DNA of 64,000 bases, from contig NZ_FNRE01000011.1 of the NCBI RefSeq assembly GCF_900107705.1, forward strand, positions 1-64,000. Direction: 5' to 3'. The translations under genes and the position numbers were made by a program. The DNA comes from Prevotella sp. tc2-28 (GTDB taxonomy: Bacteria; Bacteroidota; Bacteroidia; Bacteroidales; Bacteroidaceae). Positions within the stretch are counted from its first letter, which is position 1, and each line of letters begins with the position of its first letter. The notes below the pieces were generated by a model, which did no database searches, had not been told where the DNA came from, and saw only the letters and a program-made list of their open reading frames with translations. This document shows positions 42,395 to 52,000 of this stretch, piece by piece.

Positions 42395-44335
42395 CTATGA
42401 TACAATGACATCGGAACCCAGTCGGCGAGCCAGTTCGTTGCGCAGCGTCTGCGCATCTTGATAGGCCGTCATCAGCTCCTTGATGCGCTGCATGTCGCTT
42501 CCCGCCTCCTTCAGTTGTCGCTGCAGGACCTTCAACTGCTGGCTGACAATGTCCATGCGGAAGTCGAGAATGAGGTGGGTGATGCGCTGACGCAGCTGTG
42601 CCTCGCCCTCGTTCAGTGCGAAGTTGCGGCTCAGCTGATGGGACTCGATGCCGATGCTGGCAGCCAGTTGGCTGATTTGTGGGTCGGGATGCTGCATGAA
42701 GTAACGCTCCGACTCGAAACCGGGGTCGGCGGAGTGGGCTACGGCTTCCTGCAGAATGCGGTTGTAGCGGTCGTCGCTGAAGGTGAGACCGTCGCTGCCT
42801 AGGTCGTAGTCGATGTATTGCGCCACGTTGAGGTCGATGAATTGGCCGTCTTCGGTTTCCATCCCGCTGAAGATGACCTCGTTGCCGTGACGGATGATGT
42901 TCTTGACGAGCAGGCGCTCCACCTCCTTGTCCTTGGGGGTCAGTCCGGTCATCGACAAATCGGCGGTCGGCTGTGGCGCTTCTTGCTCCCGTTCCTGTTC
43001 GCGGGCGATGCGCTTCTCTGCCTCCTCGCGTTCGCCGGCAATGTATTTGTTGGTCTGCGAGATGAGGGTGCGCTCGTCAACGTCGAGCCGTTGCGAGCAG
43101 TCCTTGATATACGCTGTGCGCACCATCGGGTCGGGGATGACGGCGATGGAGCGTATGATGTTGTTGATGGCTTCGGCCTTCTTGATGGGATCGCTGACTC
43201 CTTTCAGCAACAGGTCGGTCTTGAACTGGATGAAGTCGGTCTGATGGCTGTCGATATACTCCTTGAACTCCTGTGCCGTATGCTTGCGACTGAACGAGTC
43301 GGGATCGTCGCCGTCGGGCAACAGCAGCACCTTGACATTCATCGCTTCTGCCAGCAGCATGTCGGTACCGCGCATGGCGGCATGGATGCCTGCCTCGTCG
43401 CCGTCGTAGAGCAGCACGATGTTCTGCGTGAAGCGCCGCAACAGCTTGATCTGGTGGATGGAAAGGGCGGTGCCGGAGTTGGCGACTACGTTCTCCAGAC
43501 CGCACTGGTGCATGGCGATGACGTCGGTATAGCCCTCGACCATGTAGACGCAATCTTCCTTGACGATGGCTTTCTTGGCCTGGTAGATGCCGTAGAGCTC
43601 GCGCTCCTTATGGTATAACTCGGAGTCGGGGGAGTTGACGTATTTCTGCTGTACGCCCTTGGTGGCTGCGTCCAACTTACGTCCACCGAAGGCCACGACC
43701 TTGCCGCTGACGTTCATCCAGGGAAAGATGGCGCGGCCGGCAAAGCGGTCGTAGATGCCTCGCTCGTTCTGAATGGCAAGTCCTGTCTTTATCAGAAACT
43801 CGTCCTTGTAGCCCTTGCGCTTGGCTTCGTTGCACAGGGCATCGCGCTTGGTAAGTGCAAAACCCAGCTGGAACTTGTTGATGATATCGTCGCGGATGCC
43901 TCGGCTGCGGAAATACTGCTTGCCAATGGCCTGGCCGTCGACGTCGTTCAGCAATATCTCATGAAAATACTGGCAGGCCCATTCGTTGACCACAAACATG
44001 GACTCACGTTCTGACTGCTCACGCTTCTCGTCGTCGGTAAGCTCGCGCTCCTGAATATCGATGTTGTATTTCTTGGCTAGCCAGCGCAATGCTTCTGGAT
44101 AGGTAATCTGCTCGTGTTTCATGAGGAAATTGACGGCATTGCCACCCTCACCACATGAGAAACACTTGCATATCTGACGGGCTGGTGACACCATGAACGA
44201 CGGTGTCTTGTCATCGTGAAACGGACACAGACCTTTGTAGTTAACGCCCGACTTGCGGAGGTTAACAAATTCGCCGACCACATCCACGATGTTGACAGCG
44301 TCCATAATCTTGTCTACGGTCGCCCTGTCTATCAT
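42395..44335 (-). CDS. dnaG: DNA primase
   Basis: A 646-residue primase that makes RNA primers for replication. The zinc-binding domain is CPFHDDKTPSFMVSP...CFSCGEGG (about 38-65). The TOPRIM core has VEGYTDVIAMHQ and LLYDGDEAG. The C-terminal helicase-interaction region is long and acidic/basic. Its ATG follows directly on the TAG of the GH5 gene (zero spacing). Usual partners rpsU and rpoD are not next to it. Confidence 0.97.
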   Translation of the reverse strand: MIDRATVDKIMDAVNIVDVVGEFVNLRKSGVNYKGLCPFHDDKTPSFMVSPARQICKCFSCGEGGNAVNFLMKHEQITYPEALRWLAKKYNIDIQERELTDDEKREQSERESMFVVNEWACQYFHEILLNDVDGQAIGKQYFRSRGIRDDIINKFQLGFALTKRDALCNEAKRKGYKDEFLIKTGLAIQNERGIYDRFAGRAIFPWMNVSGKVVAFGGRKLDAATKGVQQKYVNSPDSELYHKERELYGIYQAKKAIVKEDCVYMVEGYTDVIAMHQCGLENVVANSGTALSIHQIKLLRRFTQNIVLLYDGDEAGIHAAMRGTDMLLAEAMNVKVLLLPDGDDPDSFSRKHTAQEFKEYIDSHQTDFIQFKTDLLLKGVSDPIKKAEAINNIIRSIAVIPDPMVRTAYIKDCSQRLDVDERTLISQTNKYIAGEREEAEKRIAREQEREQEAPQPTADLSMTGLTPKDKEVERLLVKNIIRHGNEVIFSGMETEDGQFIDLNVAQYIDYDLGSDGLTFSDDRYNRILQEAVAHSADPGFESERYFMQHPDPQISQLAASIGIESHQLSRNFALNEGEAQLRQRITHLILDFRMDIVSQQLKVLQRQLKEAGSDMQRIKELMTAYQDAQTLRNELARRLGSDVIVS

Positions 44336-45289
44336 CTATCGGTTGTACTTCTTCAAAAGTCCCTTCACCAGCTTGCCGTATTCTTTGATAACGTCGTCAG
44401 ACCACGGACCGGTGGCTGTGGCACGCGGAAGCAGCATGGAGCACGACTCGTTCTTGTCGCTGATGCTCCAGCACACCCAACTGATGCCCAGGCGCTCGCA
44501 CATCTGTATCCACTGCTCTTCGCTCTCGGGGTCTATCTTGCCGTCGCCACTGGCTTCGGTGGCACCGCTCTCGGAGATGAAGACGGGGATGCCTTTCTTG
44601 ACAGCTGCCTCGGTGCGCTCACGCAGGTATTCGCCATGGGTGGCTGCATAGAAATGAACGGTATACATGATGTTGCTGAAACCCTCGAGCGGGCTCTCGG
44701 CAACGAGGTGGATGTCCTGATCCCAATGCGGACAGCCTACCAATACGATGTTGTCGGCGTCGTATTTGCGAATCTCACCAATCACCTCGGTGGCATATTT
44801 CTTCAGGTCTGCCCAGGTGTCTTCCACGGGCTCGTTGTAAATCTCGTAGATGACGTGTGGGTACTTGCCGTATTTCTTGGCCATCTGGCCGAAGAATTGC
44901 TTGGCTTCCTTGGTCTGCAGAACGTGAGAGTGCCAGTCGATGATGACATAGACGTCGTTCTTGATGGCTGACTCAATGACGGGCGTGATGCACTGCATGG
45001 CAAACTTGGGATTCTCCAGATAGTTGTCTTCGATGAGGATGCCCATGGCTGCACGAACCACGCTGGCATGCCAGTCGTTATGAAGTGTCTGGACGACTTT
45101 CTTGTTATAAAAACGTGGCCAAAGGTTGTGCCATCCCAGGCTGACGCCACGCAGGATGACGGGACGTCCCTGTTGGTCGCAGAGCTGTGCGCCATTGACT
45201 TGCAGTTGACCGTATTTTTTTACGGGAGCTTGTGCCTGAGCGGTGGCAAGGAACAGGCAGGAGAGAATAATGGTCAGTAGTGTCTTCAT
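44336..45289 (-). CDS. Secreted GH5 endoglucanase
   Basis: A 317-residue glycoside hydrolase family 5 enzyme, probably acting on beta-glucan or cellulose-type chains. Signal peptide MKTLLTIILSCLFLATAQAQ (1-20). Catalytic acid Glu 153 in YNEPVEDTW; nucleophile Glu 240 in ISESGA; supporting HNLWP and IIDWHSH. ATG 45289 was chosen because the upstream part of the frame reads into cdsA and lacks a signal peptide. It sits in frame between cdsA and dnaG, unusual for a secreted glycanase. Confidence 0.93.
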   Translation of the reverse strand: MKTLLTIILSCLFLATAQAQAPVKKYGQLQVNGAQLCDQQGRPVILRGVSLGWHNLWPRFYNKKVVQTLHNDWHASVVRAAMGILIEDNYLENPKFAMQCITPVIESAIKNDVYVIIDWHSHVLQTKEAKQFFGQMAKKYGKYPHVIYEIYNEPVEDTWADLKKYATEVIGEIRKYDADNIVLVGCPHWDQDIHLVAESPLEGFSNIMYTVHFYAATHGEYLRERTEAAVKKGIPVFISESGATEASGDGKIDPESEEQWIQMCERLGISWVCWSISDKNESCSMLLPRATATGPWSDDVIKEYGKLVKGLLKKYNR

Positions 45290-45299
45290 TGTATGCAAT

Positions 45300-46148
45300 T
45301 TAAAAAAGTGATAACGTGTAAAGGTAGACAACGGCAGCAGGGATGGCCAGCAACGAGGAATCGAAACGGTCGAGCATTCCACCGTGACCCGGAAGAATGT
45401 TGCCGGAGTCCTTGATGCCTAGCGTGCGCTTGAAGAGACTCTCCACCAAGTCGCCCCAGGTACCGAACACGACGACAACGAGTCCCAGTCCTAGCCATTG
45501 CGGTGTGGTGAGCATCGAACCGTCGAGGTAGTAGCTGATGGCATAGGCTGCAGCCAATACGAACACGGCGCCTCCGACGGATCCCTCCCAGGACTTGCCC
45601 GGACTGATGCGTGGGAAAAGCTTGTGACGACCTAATAACGAACCGACACAGTAGGCTCCGGAGTCGTTAACCCACAGAAAGACGAAAACGGACAGGGGCA
45701 ACAGGGTGTTGAAAGTCACCAGCCCGTTGTTGGTTGCCGTGAACGCCAATACGTTTAGCAACGAGAAGGGCAGGGCGATGTATAGCTGCGAGAACATGGT
45801 GTAGGCCCAGTCTTGTATGGGGTCGGCTTGCTTCAGGTAAAGCTCGGCAACCAGCAGGTAGATGATGGTGACCAGATAGGGAATGAATACCACCGACTTG
45901 GCACTGCCACCGTACAGGTCGCTGCAGAAATAGGTCATTGAGAAGAAGAAATAGATGCCTGCCACCGTGCAGATGAACCGGTTGACGGTAACATCTTCGC
46001 GTTCGTTCACCAGACCAGTGAACTCCCAGATGGTCAACCCTGTCACAATACTGAACAACAGCACCATCGCCTCCGGACGTAGGAACGAGGCGACGATGGC
46101 TGCCACAAAGATAATGCCTGTAAAGGTACGTACGATAAAATTCTTCAT
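45300..46148 (-). CDS. cdsA: Phosphatidate cytidylyltransferase
   Basis: A 282-residue inner-membrane enzyme that makes CDP-diacylglycerol, the precursor of phospholipids. Eight or so membrane segments are predicted. The C-terminal family signature appears as SLFKRTLGIKDSGNILPGHGGMLDRFDS. It lies 31 bases after ftsH and 10 bases before GH5. Confidence 0.95.
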   Translation of the reverse strand: MKNFIVRTFTGIIFVAAIVASFLRPEAMVLLFSIVTGLTIWEFTGLVNEREDVTVNRFICTVAGIYFFFSMTYFCSDLYGGSAKSVVFIPYLVTIIYLLVAELYLKQADPIQDWAYTMFSQLYIALPFSLLNVLAFTATNNGLVTFNTLLPLSVFVFLWVNDSGAYCVGSLLGRHKLFPRISPGKSWEGSVGGAVFVLAAAYAISYYLDGSMLTTPQWLGLGLVVVVFGTWGDLVESLFKRTLGIKDSGNILPGHGGMLDRFDSSLLAIPAAVVYLYTLSLF

Positions 46149-46179
46149 ATCGTTTTGGTTTTAGTTATGTCTTAGGGAA

Positions 46180-48249
46180 CTATGCGTTCTCGGGGGCTTC
46201 TGACTCTTTTGAATCTCCTTTGTCTTCTGAGCTTTCTTTGTTTTCTGAGTCTTCCGCCTGTTTCGCTTCTAATTCCTTGGCTCTCCGCTCAGCCATAGCC
46301 TCGGCTTCTGCACGTTGCTGAGCTTCCAACAGTTCCTCGGCACGACTGGTCCAAGGGCGCTTGCCAAAGATTTTCTCTACATCGTCGGCAAAGATGACCT
46401 CGCGCTCTACCAGCAATTGAGCCAGTTGGGCGTGACCTTCTTTGTGCTCCTGCAGTATCTGCTTGGCGCGCTCGTATTGCTCATTGACCATCTTCAGTAC
46501 TTCATCGTCCATAATCTTGGCGGTGGTCTCTGAATAGGGCTTCTGGAACGAGTATTCCTGCTGATTATAATAGCAGAGGTTAGGCAACTTATCGCTCATG
46601 CCGGCATAGGCCACCATACCATAGGCTTGTTTGGTAGTGCGTTCCAGGTCATTCATGGCTCCTGTGGAGATGTGGCCGATGAACAGTTCTTCGGCAGCAC
46701 GGCCACCTAACAGCGAGCACATCTCGTCGAGCATGGCCTCCTTGGTCTGCAACACACGCTCCTCAGGGAGATACCATGCGGCACCTAAGGCTCGTCCGCG
46801 AGGTACAATGCTTACCTTGACCAACGGGTTGGCAAACTCGGTAAACCATGATATCGTTGCGTGTCCGGCCTCGTGGATGGCTATCGACCTCTTTTCCTGT
46901 TCGGTCATGACCTTTGTCTTCTTCTCCAATCCACCGATGATGCGGTCTACGGCATCCAGGAAATCTTGCTTGCCTACTGCTTCACGGTTATGACGGGCGG
47001 CTATCAATGCTGCCTCATTGCAGACGTTGGCAATGTCTGCACCCGAGAAACCTGGTGTCTGACGTGCTAGGAAATCGATGTCAAGACCTTGTTCCAACTT
47101 AAGGGGTTTCAGGTGGACGTAGAAGATTTCCTTACGCTCGTTCAGATCAGGCAAGTCAACGTGTATCTGACGGTCGAAACGACCTGCACGCATCAGTGCA
47201 GAATCGAGCATATCGGCTCGGTTGGTTGCAGCCAAAGTGATGATACCACTGTTGGTGCCGAATCCGTCCATCTCCGTCAGCAGTGCGTTCAAGGTGTTCT
47301 CTCGCTCGTCATTGCCACCCATAGCGGGATTCTTTGAGCGGGCACGTCCTACCGCATCAATCTCGTCAATGAAGATGATGCATGGGGCTTTGGTTTTGGC
47401 TTTTTCGAATAGGTCGCGAACACGACTGGCACCTACACCGACGAACATCTCAACGAAGTCGGAACCCGACATCGAGAAAAAGGGCACTCCTGCCTCTCCG
47501 GCTACGGCCTTGGCAAGAAGTGTCTTACCTGTTCCCGGAGGACCTACCAATAGGGCTCCCTTGGGTATCTTTCCGCCTAATTCGGTGTATTTCTGAGGAT
47601 TCTTCAGGAAGTCTACGATTTCCTGCATCTCCTGCTTGGCTCCTGCCTGTCCGGCAACATCCTTGAAGGTAATACCCAAGTCGCCCCCCTTCTCGTACAT
47701 CTGGGCTTTCGACTTGCCGACATTAAAGATGCCGCCTCCGCCCATGCCGACACCACCGCCACCCATGCGGCGCATGATGAACATCCACACGAGGATGATG
47801 CCACCAAAGAAAAGGATATTCATGATGAGCGAGTTAAAGAATTCTCCGTCCTTGGAATTATCGTATAAGAACTTACCAGTGAACTTCTTCTCCTCACGGG
47901 CTTTGTTGACAAATTGCTCTACTTGGTCGGCAGAACCGATGGCTACGGTCACGCTAGGCGACTTGCCCGTCTGCTGGACTCCCTGGTGGAAAACATCGCG
48001 GATGTGCTCTGCCTTGACATACATCTGCAGTGTGTTGTCGTATTTGTTGACTACAATCTTCTCGGCATACCCTTTCATGACCATTGTCTTGAAGTCGGAG
48101 TAACCTGTCTCTGTCTTCACACTTGATTTCTCGCTACCTTGTGTGAAGTAGAGCATAATCAGTGCGATGATGACCAAACCATAAATCCAATTCATGTTGA
48201 ATCGCGGCATGTTCATCTGGGGCTTGTTATTATTGTTATTCTGTTGCAC
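46180..48249 (-). CDS. ftsH: ATP-dependent zinc metalloprotease FtsH
   Basis: A 689-residue membrane AAA protease that degrades misfolded and regulatory proteins. Two N-terminal membrane helices flank a periplasmic domain. The AAA module has Walker [14 protein letters not shown], Walker [12 protein letters not shown] and the second region of homology with RAGRFDRQI. The protease site is HEAGH. The C-terminal tail is Glu/Lys-rich. The start is GTG at 48249; ATG 48216 is the next option. It lies 32 bases downstream of rsfS. Confidence 0.96.
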   Translation of the reverse strand: MQQNNNNNKPQMNMPRFNMNWIYGLVIIALIMLYFTQGSEKSSVKTETGYSDFKTMVMKGYAEKIVVNKYDNTLQMYVKAEHIRDVFHQGVQQTGKSPSVTVAIGSADQVEQFVNKAREEKKFTGKFLYDNSKDGEFFNSLIMNILFFGGIILVWMFIMRRMGGGGVGMGGGGIFNVGKSKAQMYEKGGDLGITFKDVAGQAGAKQEMQEIVDFLKNPQKYTELGGKIPKGALLVGPPGTGKTLLAKAVAGEAGVPFFSMSGSDFVEMFVGVGASRVRDLFEKAKTKAPCIIFIDEIDAVGRARSKNPAMGGNDERENTLNALLTEMDGFGTNSGIITLAATNRADMLDSALMRAGRFDRQIHVDLPDLNERKEIFYVHLKPLKLEQGLDIDFLARQTPGFSGADIANVCNEAALIAARHNREAVGKQDFLDAVDRIIGGLEKKTKVMTEQEKRSIAIHEAGHATISWFTEFANPLVKVSIVPRGRALGAAWYLPEERVLQTKEAMLDEMCSLLGGRAAEELFIGHISTGAMNDLERTTKQAYGMVAYAGMSDKLPNLCYYNQQEYSFQKPYSETTAKIMDDEVLKMVNEQYERAKQILQEHKEGHAQLAQLLVEREVIFADDVEKIFGKRPWTSRAEELLEAQQRAEAEAMAERRAKELEAKQAEDSENKESSEDKGDSKESEAPENA

Positions 48250-48281
48250 GTTTGTTTTCGTTTATTTAATCATACAATTCT

Positions 48282-48641
48282 TTAGTCTAGGTCAGGGATG
48301 CGTGTCAACTTGGCATCGTCCCAAAGATGCTCCAAATCATAATATTCACGCACGTCAGGAAGGAAAATATGCACCAGGACATCGCCATAGTCCATGGCTA
48401 CCCATTGGGCATTCTCCAATCCTGCAACCTTCGAAGGTTTCTCGTTGAGTTCGTTGCGGGCAAGGTCGCCAATTGATTCGGTGATGGCTTCAACCTGGGC
48501 AGGTGATGAACCTTGACAGATAATGAAATAGTTACAAATGGCACCATCGATGCCGTTCAAGTTGGCTACCACAATATTGGCACCCTTTTTCTCTTGTATT
48601 CCTCTTGTTATGGTTTCTACGAGTGTTGTTGTTTGTTCCAT
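48282..48641 (-). CDS. rsfS: Ribosome silencing factor RsfS
   Basis: A 119-residue protein of the RsfS/Iojap family, which binds L14 on the 50S subunit and blocks subunit joining in stationary phase. The signatures GAICNYFIICQGSSPAQVEAI and WVAMDYGDVLVHIF are visible. It is the first gene of rsfS-ftsH-cdsA, a conserved Bacteroidetes order. A minus-strand box TATCTTTG at 48675-48682 is the likely promoter. Confidence 0.94.
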   Translation of the reverse strand: MEQTTTLVETITRGIQEKKGANIVVANLNGIDGAICNYFIICQGSSPAQVEAITESIGDLARNELNEKPSKVAGLENAQWVAMDYGDVLVHIFLPDVREYYDLEHLWDDAKLTRIPDLD

Positions 48642-48674
48642 TAATTATATATAAAGATATGTGTAATTGACGTA

Positions 48675-48682
48675 CAAAGATA
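48675..48682 (-). promoter_or_regulatory. -7 box for rsfS-ftsH-cdsA
   Basis: TATCTTTG on the minus strand, 33 bases before ATG 48641, with a weak -33 match (CTTTC) 20-21 bases further upstream. Confidence 0.55.
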
Positions 48683-48753
48683 CATGTAATAATTCGAAAA
48701 GGGGAAAGAAAATAGAAAATTTTGGAGTTTTTTATAAAAAAATCCGATTTTTT

Positions 48754-48784
48754 TTTGTTGTTTCAGAAAAATACACTACCTTTG
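48754..48784 (+). promoter_or_regulatory. Promoter for tRNA-Gln
   Basis: TTTG (48754-48757), a 19-base spacer and TACCTTTG (48777-48784), about 40 bases before the tRNA. Confidence 0.8.
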
Positions 48785-48824
48785 CACCCGCAATTCGACA
48801 AGAGGTTGATAGCAAACAAGGCAT

Positions 48825-48895
48825 TGGGGTATGGTGTAATGGTAACACTGCAGATTCTGGTCCTGCCTTTCCTGGTTCGAGTCCGGGTACCCCAA
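48825..48895 (+). tRNA. tRNA-Gln (anticodon CTG)
   Basis: A 71-base tRNA. The acceptor arms TGGGGTA (48825-48831) and TACCCCA (48888-48894) pair, discriminator A at 48895. The anticodon loop TTCTGGT gives CTG. The anticodon stem has one A-C mismatch at its loop-side end. The T-loop GGTTCGAGTCC is intact. CCA is not encoded. Confidence 0.92.
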
Positions 48896-48903
48896 CCAAA
48901 AGA

Positions 48904-48935
48904 AAAAGGCTTCCAATTTGGAAGCCTTTCTCTTT
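48904..48935 (+). terminator. Terminator after tRNA-Gln
   Basis: AAAGGCTTCCAATTTGGAAGCCTTT is a near-perfect stem followed by CTCTTT, 8 bases past the tRNA. It meets the stop of the convergent DUF349 gene. Confidence 0.85.
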
Positions 48936-50757
48936 ATGCTTTGTTCTCGGCATCAATAGCCTTTATTTTTTCACGAACCAGTTGTACTTCGTCTTTTAAC
49001 TTCTGCACCTTACGATTCATCTCGTCAATCAGCGAATTGCCTTTTTTTGAGGAAGCGTTAAGGAAACCGAGGTTATTCTCATAGGTCTGAACCTCGCTCT
49101 TTAACTGCTCATATTGGCGCATTAGACGTGCACGTTCATTGTCGAGTGCATTCTCACCACGCTCAGCTACTTGCTTGAGGTTGTCCTTGAACTTCGTCAA
49201 ACGGCGCTTTGCTACAGTGATATTCAGATCTTTGTAGAGTTTGTCGAGCACGGCATGGTACTCTTCATAAAGCTTGTCTTTCTCCTTGAATGGTACGTGA
49301 CCGATAGTCTGGTACTCTTCTACAAGTTTCTGTACACGCTCCTGCAGGTTTTCACCTTGTTCCTCGGCAATGGCCTTGAGGCGGGCAATGACGTCGCGTT
49401 TCTTCTCCAGATTTTGGCGCTCCTCGCTATGCTGGTCGGCTCCTGCGGCATTGCGGGCATCGAAGAATTTGTTGCAGGCTCCAAGGAACTCTTCCCATAG
49501 TTGGTCACCAATCTTCTTGGGCACAGTGCCTATCGTTTTCCATTCCTTTTGCAGGTTGATAAACTTGTCGCTAGTTGATTTCCAGTCGGTAGAGTCTTGT
49601 AGGGCTTTGGCTTTCTCGATGAGTGCGCGTTTCTTGTCGGCATTTTCCTTAAAGGTGTCCTTCAGTCCACGGAAGAACTGAGCCTTACGAGAGAAGAAAT
49701 CGTCACAAGCACTGCGGAAGCGTTCGAAAATTTTGACGTTCATCTTTTGAGGAGCAAAACCAATGGCTTTCCACTCACTTTGTATTTCGATAATCTGCTT
49801 GGTATGGCGCTCCCAGTCGGCACTTCCCTTATTTTCCTCGGCAACGATGGCTTCCACCTTTTCGCATAAAGCGGTTTTCTTCACAAGGTTTTCTTCTTCC
49901 TTGGCGCGTAACGTCTCGAAATGCTGTTGATGGCGCTTGTTGATGACGGTTGATGCTGCCTTGAAACGATTCCATATCTCTTCGCGTATCTCTTTGGCAA
50001 CAGGACCTGTCTCACGGTATTCTTGATGCAACTTTTGTAATTGATGGAAAGCGCTGATGATGTCAGTCTCCTCTGCAAGTTTCTCAGCAGCTTCGCAGAG
50101 TTTGGTCTTCAGTTCCAGATTCTTTTTGAAATCGTATTCGCGGGCTTCACTGTTCAACTTCAGCAGATCGTAGAATTGCTCAACATACAACTGATAGTTG
50201 CGCCATAGCTCATTGGCACGCTCGGCAGGCACGTTCTTAATCTCGCGCCATTCGTCTTGCAATGCTTTGAACTCCTTGTATGACTTGTTGGCCTCTTCGG
50301 GAGAGGTCACCATAGCCTTGATTTTCTCGATGATGTCGAGCTTCTTCTGCAGATTTTCCTGCTTCTCTTGTTCTTGCTCTCTGAACAGTTTCTGACGTTT
50401 TTCCTTGATAATACCCATTTCGGCCTTGAAAGCTTCTTCCTCGGAATCGGGCTTAATCTGATATTGTTCTGGGTCGCCGCCCCCTTCTGTGTATTCCTTG
50501 AACTCGGCCTCGCGCTCAGCCAAATGCATCTTATAGAATACCGTCTTTAGGTAATCTACTTCGTCTTTCTTGGGTGACTCGTCGCTGTGGGCGATTTCAC
50601 GCACACGCTCCAACACCTCTTTCTTGGTTTGATACTGCTTGCGCTCGGGTTCTTCTACTGCGGTTTCTGACTGACCGGCCTCAACTGCTGCGGTTTCCGT
50701 TACGTCTTGTTCCATGTTCTGCTCCTCGATGGGAGCTTTTTCTTGAGAGTCCATCAT
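48934..50757 (-). CDS. DUF349 domain protein, long coiled coil
   Basis: A 607-residue, highly charged cytoplasmic protein made of several DUF349 repeats. Each shows a W(K/R)xIGxxP-like core, for example WKAIGFAPQKMN, WKTIGTVPKK and YQTIGHVPFKEK, separated by Glu/Lys-rich helices. An acidic N-terminus (about 1-40) precedes them. The family function is unknown; the architecture suggests a scaffold or RNA-associated protein. ATG 50757 or 50754 both fit. Confidence 0.85.
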   Translation of the reverse strand: MMDSQEKAPIEEQNMEQDVTETAAVEAGQSETAVEEPERKQYQTKKEVLERVREIAHSDESPKKDEVDYLKTVFYKMHLAEREAEFKEYTEGGGDPEQYQIKPDSEEEAFKAEMGIIKEKRQKLFREQEQEKQENLQKKLDIIEKIKAMVTSPEEANKSYKEFKALQDEWREIKNVPAERANELWRNYQLYVEQFYDLLKLNSEAREYDFKKNLELKTKLCEAAEKLAEETDIISAFHQLQKLHQEYRETGPVAKEIREEIWNRFKAASTVINKRHQQHFETLRAKEEENLVKKTALCEKVEAIVAEENKGSADWERHTKQIIEIQSEWKAIGFAPQKMNVKIFERFRSACDDFFSRKAQFFRGLKDTFKENADKKRALIEKAKALQDSTDWKSTSDKFINLQKEWKTIGTVPKKIGDQLWEEFLGACNKFFDARNAAGADQHSEERQNLEKKRDVIARLKAIAEEQGENLQERVQKLVEEYQTIGHVPFKEKDKLYEEYHAVLDKLYKDLNITVAKRRLTKFKDNLKQVAERGENALDNERARLMRQYEQLKSEVQTYENNLGFLNASSKKGNSLIDEMNRKVQKLKDEVQLVREKIKAIDAENKA

Positions 50758-50816
50758 CTAAACAAATTTAGTGAATGATTATGGTTAGTACACAAATATT
50801 TGGGCTTCAAAATTAA

Positions 50817-50850
50817 ATAAAAAAACTTGAATGACCTAATTTTTTTCAAG
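50817..50850 (-). terminator. Terminator after corA
   Basis: On the minus strand CTTGAA and TTCAAG bound a 13-base loop and are followed by a long T-run, 8 bases past the corA stop. It separates corA from the DUF349 gene on the same strand. Confidence 0.6.
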
Positions 50851-50858
50851 AAAAGTGA

Positions 50859-51785
50859 CTAAATGAGTCGTTTGTGGCGGAAAATTAGCAGTGAAACGAC
50901 AGAAATAGCTACCGAAAGGATGATAGCAATGACGAATCCAATCGGACTGTTCTCCATGCCATTGATGAGGTTCATGCCGAAAAAAGAGGCTACCAATGTG
51001 GGCAACATCAGGATGATAGTGACCGAGGTCAGCGTTCGCATGATGGTATTCATGTTGTTGTTGATGATACTCTGGTAGGTATCCATCGTTGATTCTAAAA
51101 TGTTCGAGTAGATGCTAGTCGTTTCACGGGCCTGTGTCATCTCGATGGTTACGTCTTCGATGAGATCGGCGTCTAATTCGTCAATCTGTAACTTGAACTT
51201 CAACTTCGAGAGTAGTGTTTCGTTGCCTCGAATAGATGTATTGAAATAGGTCAGCGAGTCTTGAAGGCGCGATAGTCCAATCAGTGACTCGTTGTTTACC
51301 TCGCGGTCTAAATTACGCTTGGCTTTCTCGATGAGCATCGATATTTGTTTCAAGCGTTTCAGGTACCAGACGGCACTTGATAAGAACAAGCGGAAAATCA
51401 TATCCACATAGTCGGTAAATCCTTCACCGCGTTTCTGCTGGTACGATACGAAATCAATCATCATGTTCGTCTCGTAGTAACATACAGTGATGGTTATGTC
51501 ACGCTTGTGTATGATACCTAAAGGCACGGTTGTGTAGGGGGTCCTGGAACGAACTTCCTTGACGTAGGGAATACGCAAGATGATGAGCATCCAACCGTCG
51601 TCGTATTCGTAACGGGCACGCTCATCGGTATCGCTGATGTCAGAGAGGAAATAGTCGGGAATCTGGTATTCTTCTTCCAACAACTGCTGGTCTTCTTCAG
51701 TAGGACACGTCACCTGTATCCAACAATTAGGCTGCCACTCATTGAGTTGGGTGAGCCCACCTTGGGTGTTCCAAAAAGTCTTCAT
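50859..51785 (-). CDS. corA: CorA-family magnesium/divalent cation channel
   Basis: A 308-residue pentameric channel for Mg2+ (or Co2+/Ni2+). A large cytoplasmic domain (1-240) is followed by two C-terminal membrane helices with the selectivity signature GMN (FFGMNLINGMENSPIG). Basic C-terminus RHKRLI. The gene has a promoter at 51928-51958 and a long leader, suggesting cation-responsive control. Confidence 0.95.
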   Translation of the reverse strand: MKTFWNTQGGLTQLNEWQPNCWIQVTCPTEEDQQLLEEEYQIPDYFLSDISDTDERARYEYDDGWMLIILRIPYVKEVRSRTPYTTVPLGIIHKRDITITVCYYETNMMIDFVSYQQKRGEGFTDYVDMIFRLFLSSAVWYLKRLKQISMLIEKAKRNLDREVNNESLIGLSRLQDSLTYFNTSIRGNETLLSKLKFKLQIDELDADLIEDVTIEMTQARETTSIYSNILESTMDTYQSIINNNMNTIMRTLTSVTIILMLPTLVASFFGMNLINGMENSPIGFVIAIILSVAISVVSLLIFRHKRLI

Positions 51786-51924
51786 TTGCTAATCCTTTTT
51801 CTTGAATAAACGGTCTTAGCGGCAAAGGGATTAGCAGCCTTGCCACTTCAATCCCCCCGCCTTACGAATTGTAATTATCCGCCGGGTAGTCGTCCATTTT
51901 CTTGTTAATAATTTGGTTATTCGG
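51786..51924 (-). promoter_or_regulatory. Structured corA leader with alternative hairpins
   Basis: About 139 bases lie between the predicted transcription start and the corA ATG. TGCTAATCC (51787-51795) pairs with GGATTAGCA (51828-51836), which in the mRNA would place the sequence right before ATG in a 9-bp stem. A competing stem uses GGCAA (51821-51825) and TTGCC (51840-51844), sharing the GGATTAGCA bases in its loop. The two cannot form together. It does not resemble the M-box by eye. Regulation by Mg2+ is inferred. Confidence 0.5.
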
Positions 51925-51927
51925 CTG

Positions 51928-51958
51928 CAAAGATACGAATAAGCGAGCAAAAAACAAA
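51928..51958 (-). promoter_or_regulatory. Promoter of corA
   Basis: Minus strand TTTG (51958-51955), a 19-base spacer and TATCTTTG (51935-51928). Confidence 0.75.
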
Positions 51959-51987
51959 AAAAATATGAGAATAATGTTTTTTTTTCG

Positions 51988-51995
51988 TAATTTTG
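51988..51995 (+). promoter_or_regulatory. -7 box abutting rmuC start codon
   Basis: TAATTTTG ends 5 bases before ATG 52001, again predicting a leaderless transcript. The -33 region is weak. Confidence 0.5.
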
Positions 51996-52000
51996 CACCC

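Noticed and set aside
51786..51924. M-box riboswitch upstream of corA
   Set aside because: The M-box conserved segments are not recognisable by eye; I keep only a generic structured leader.
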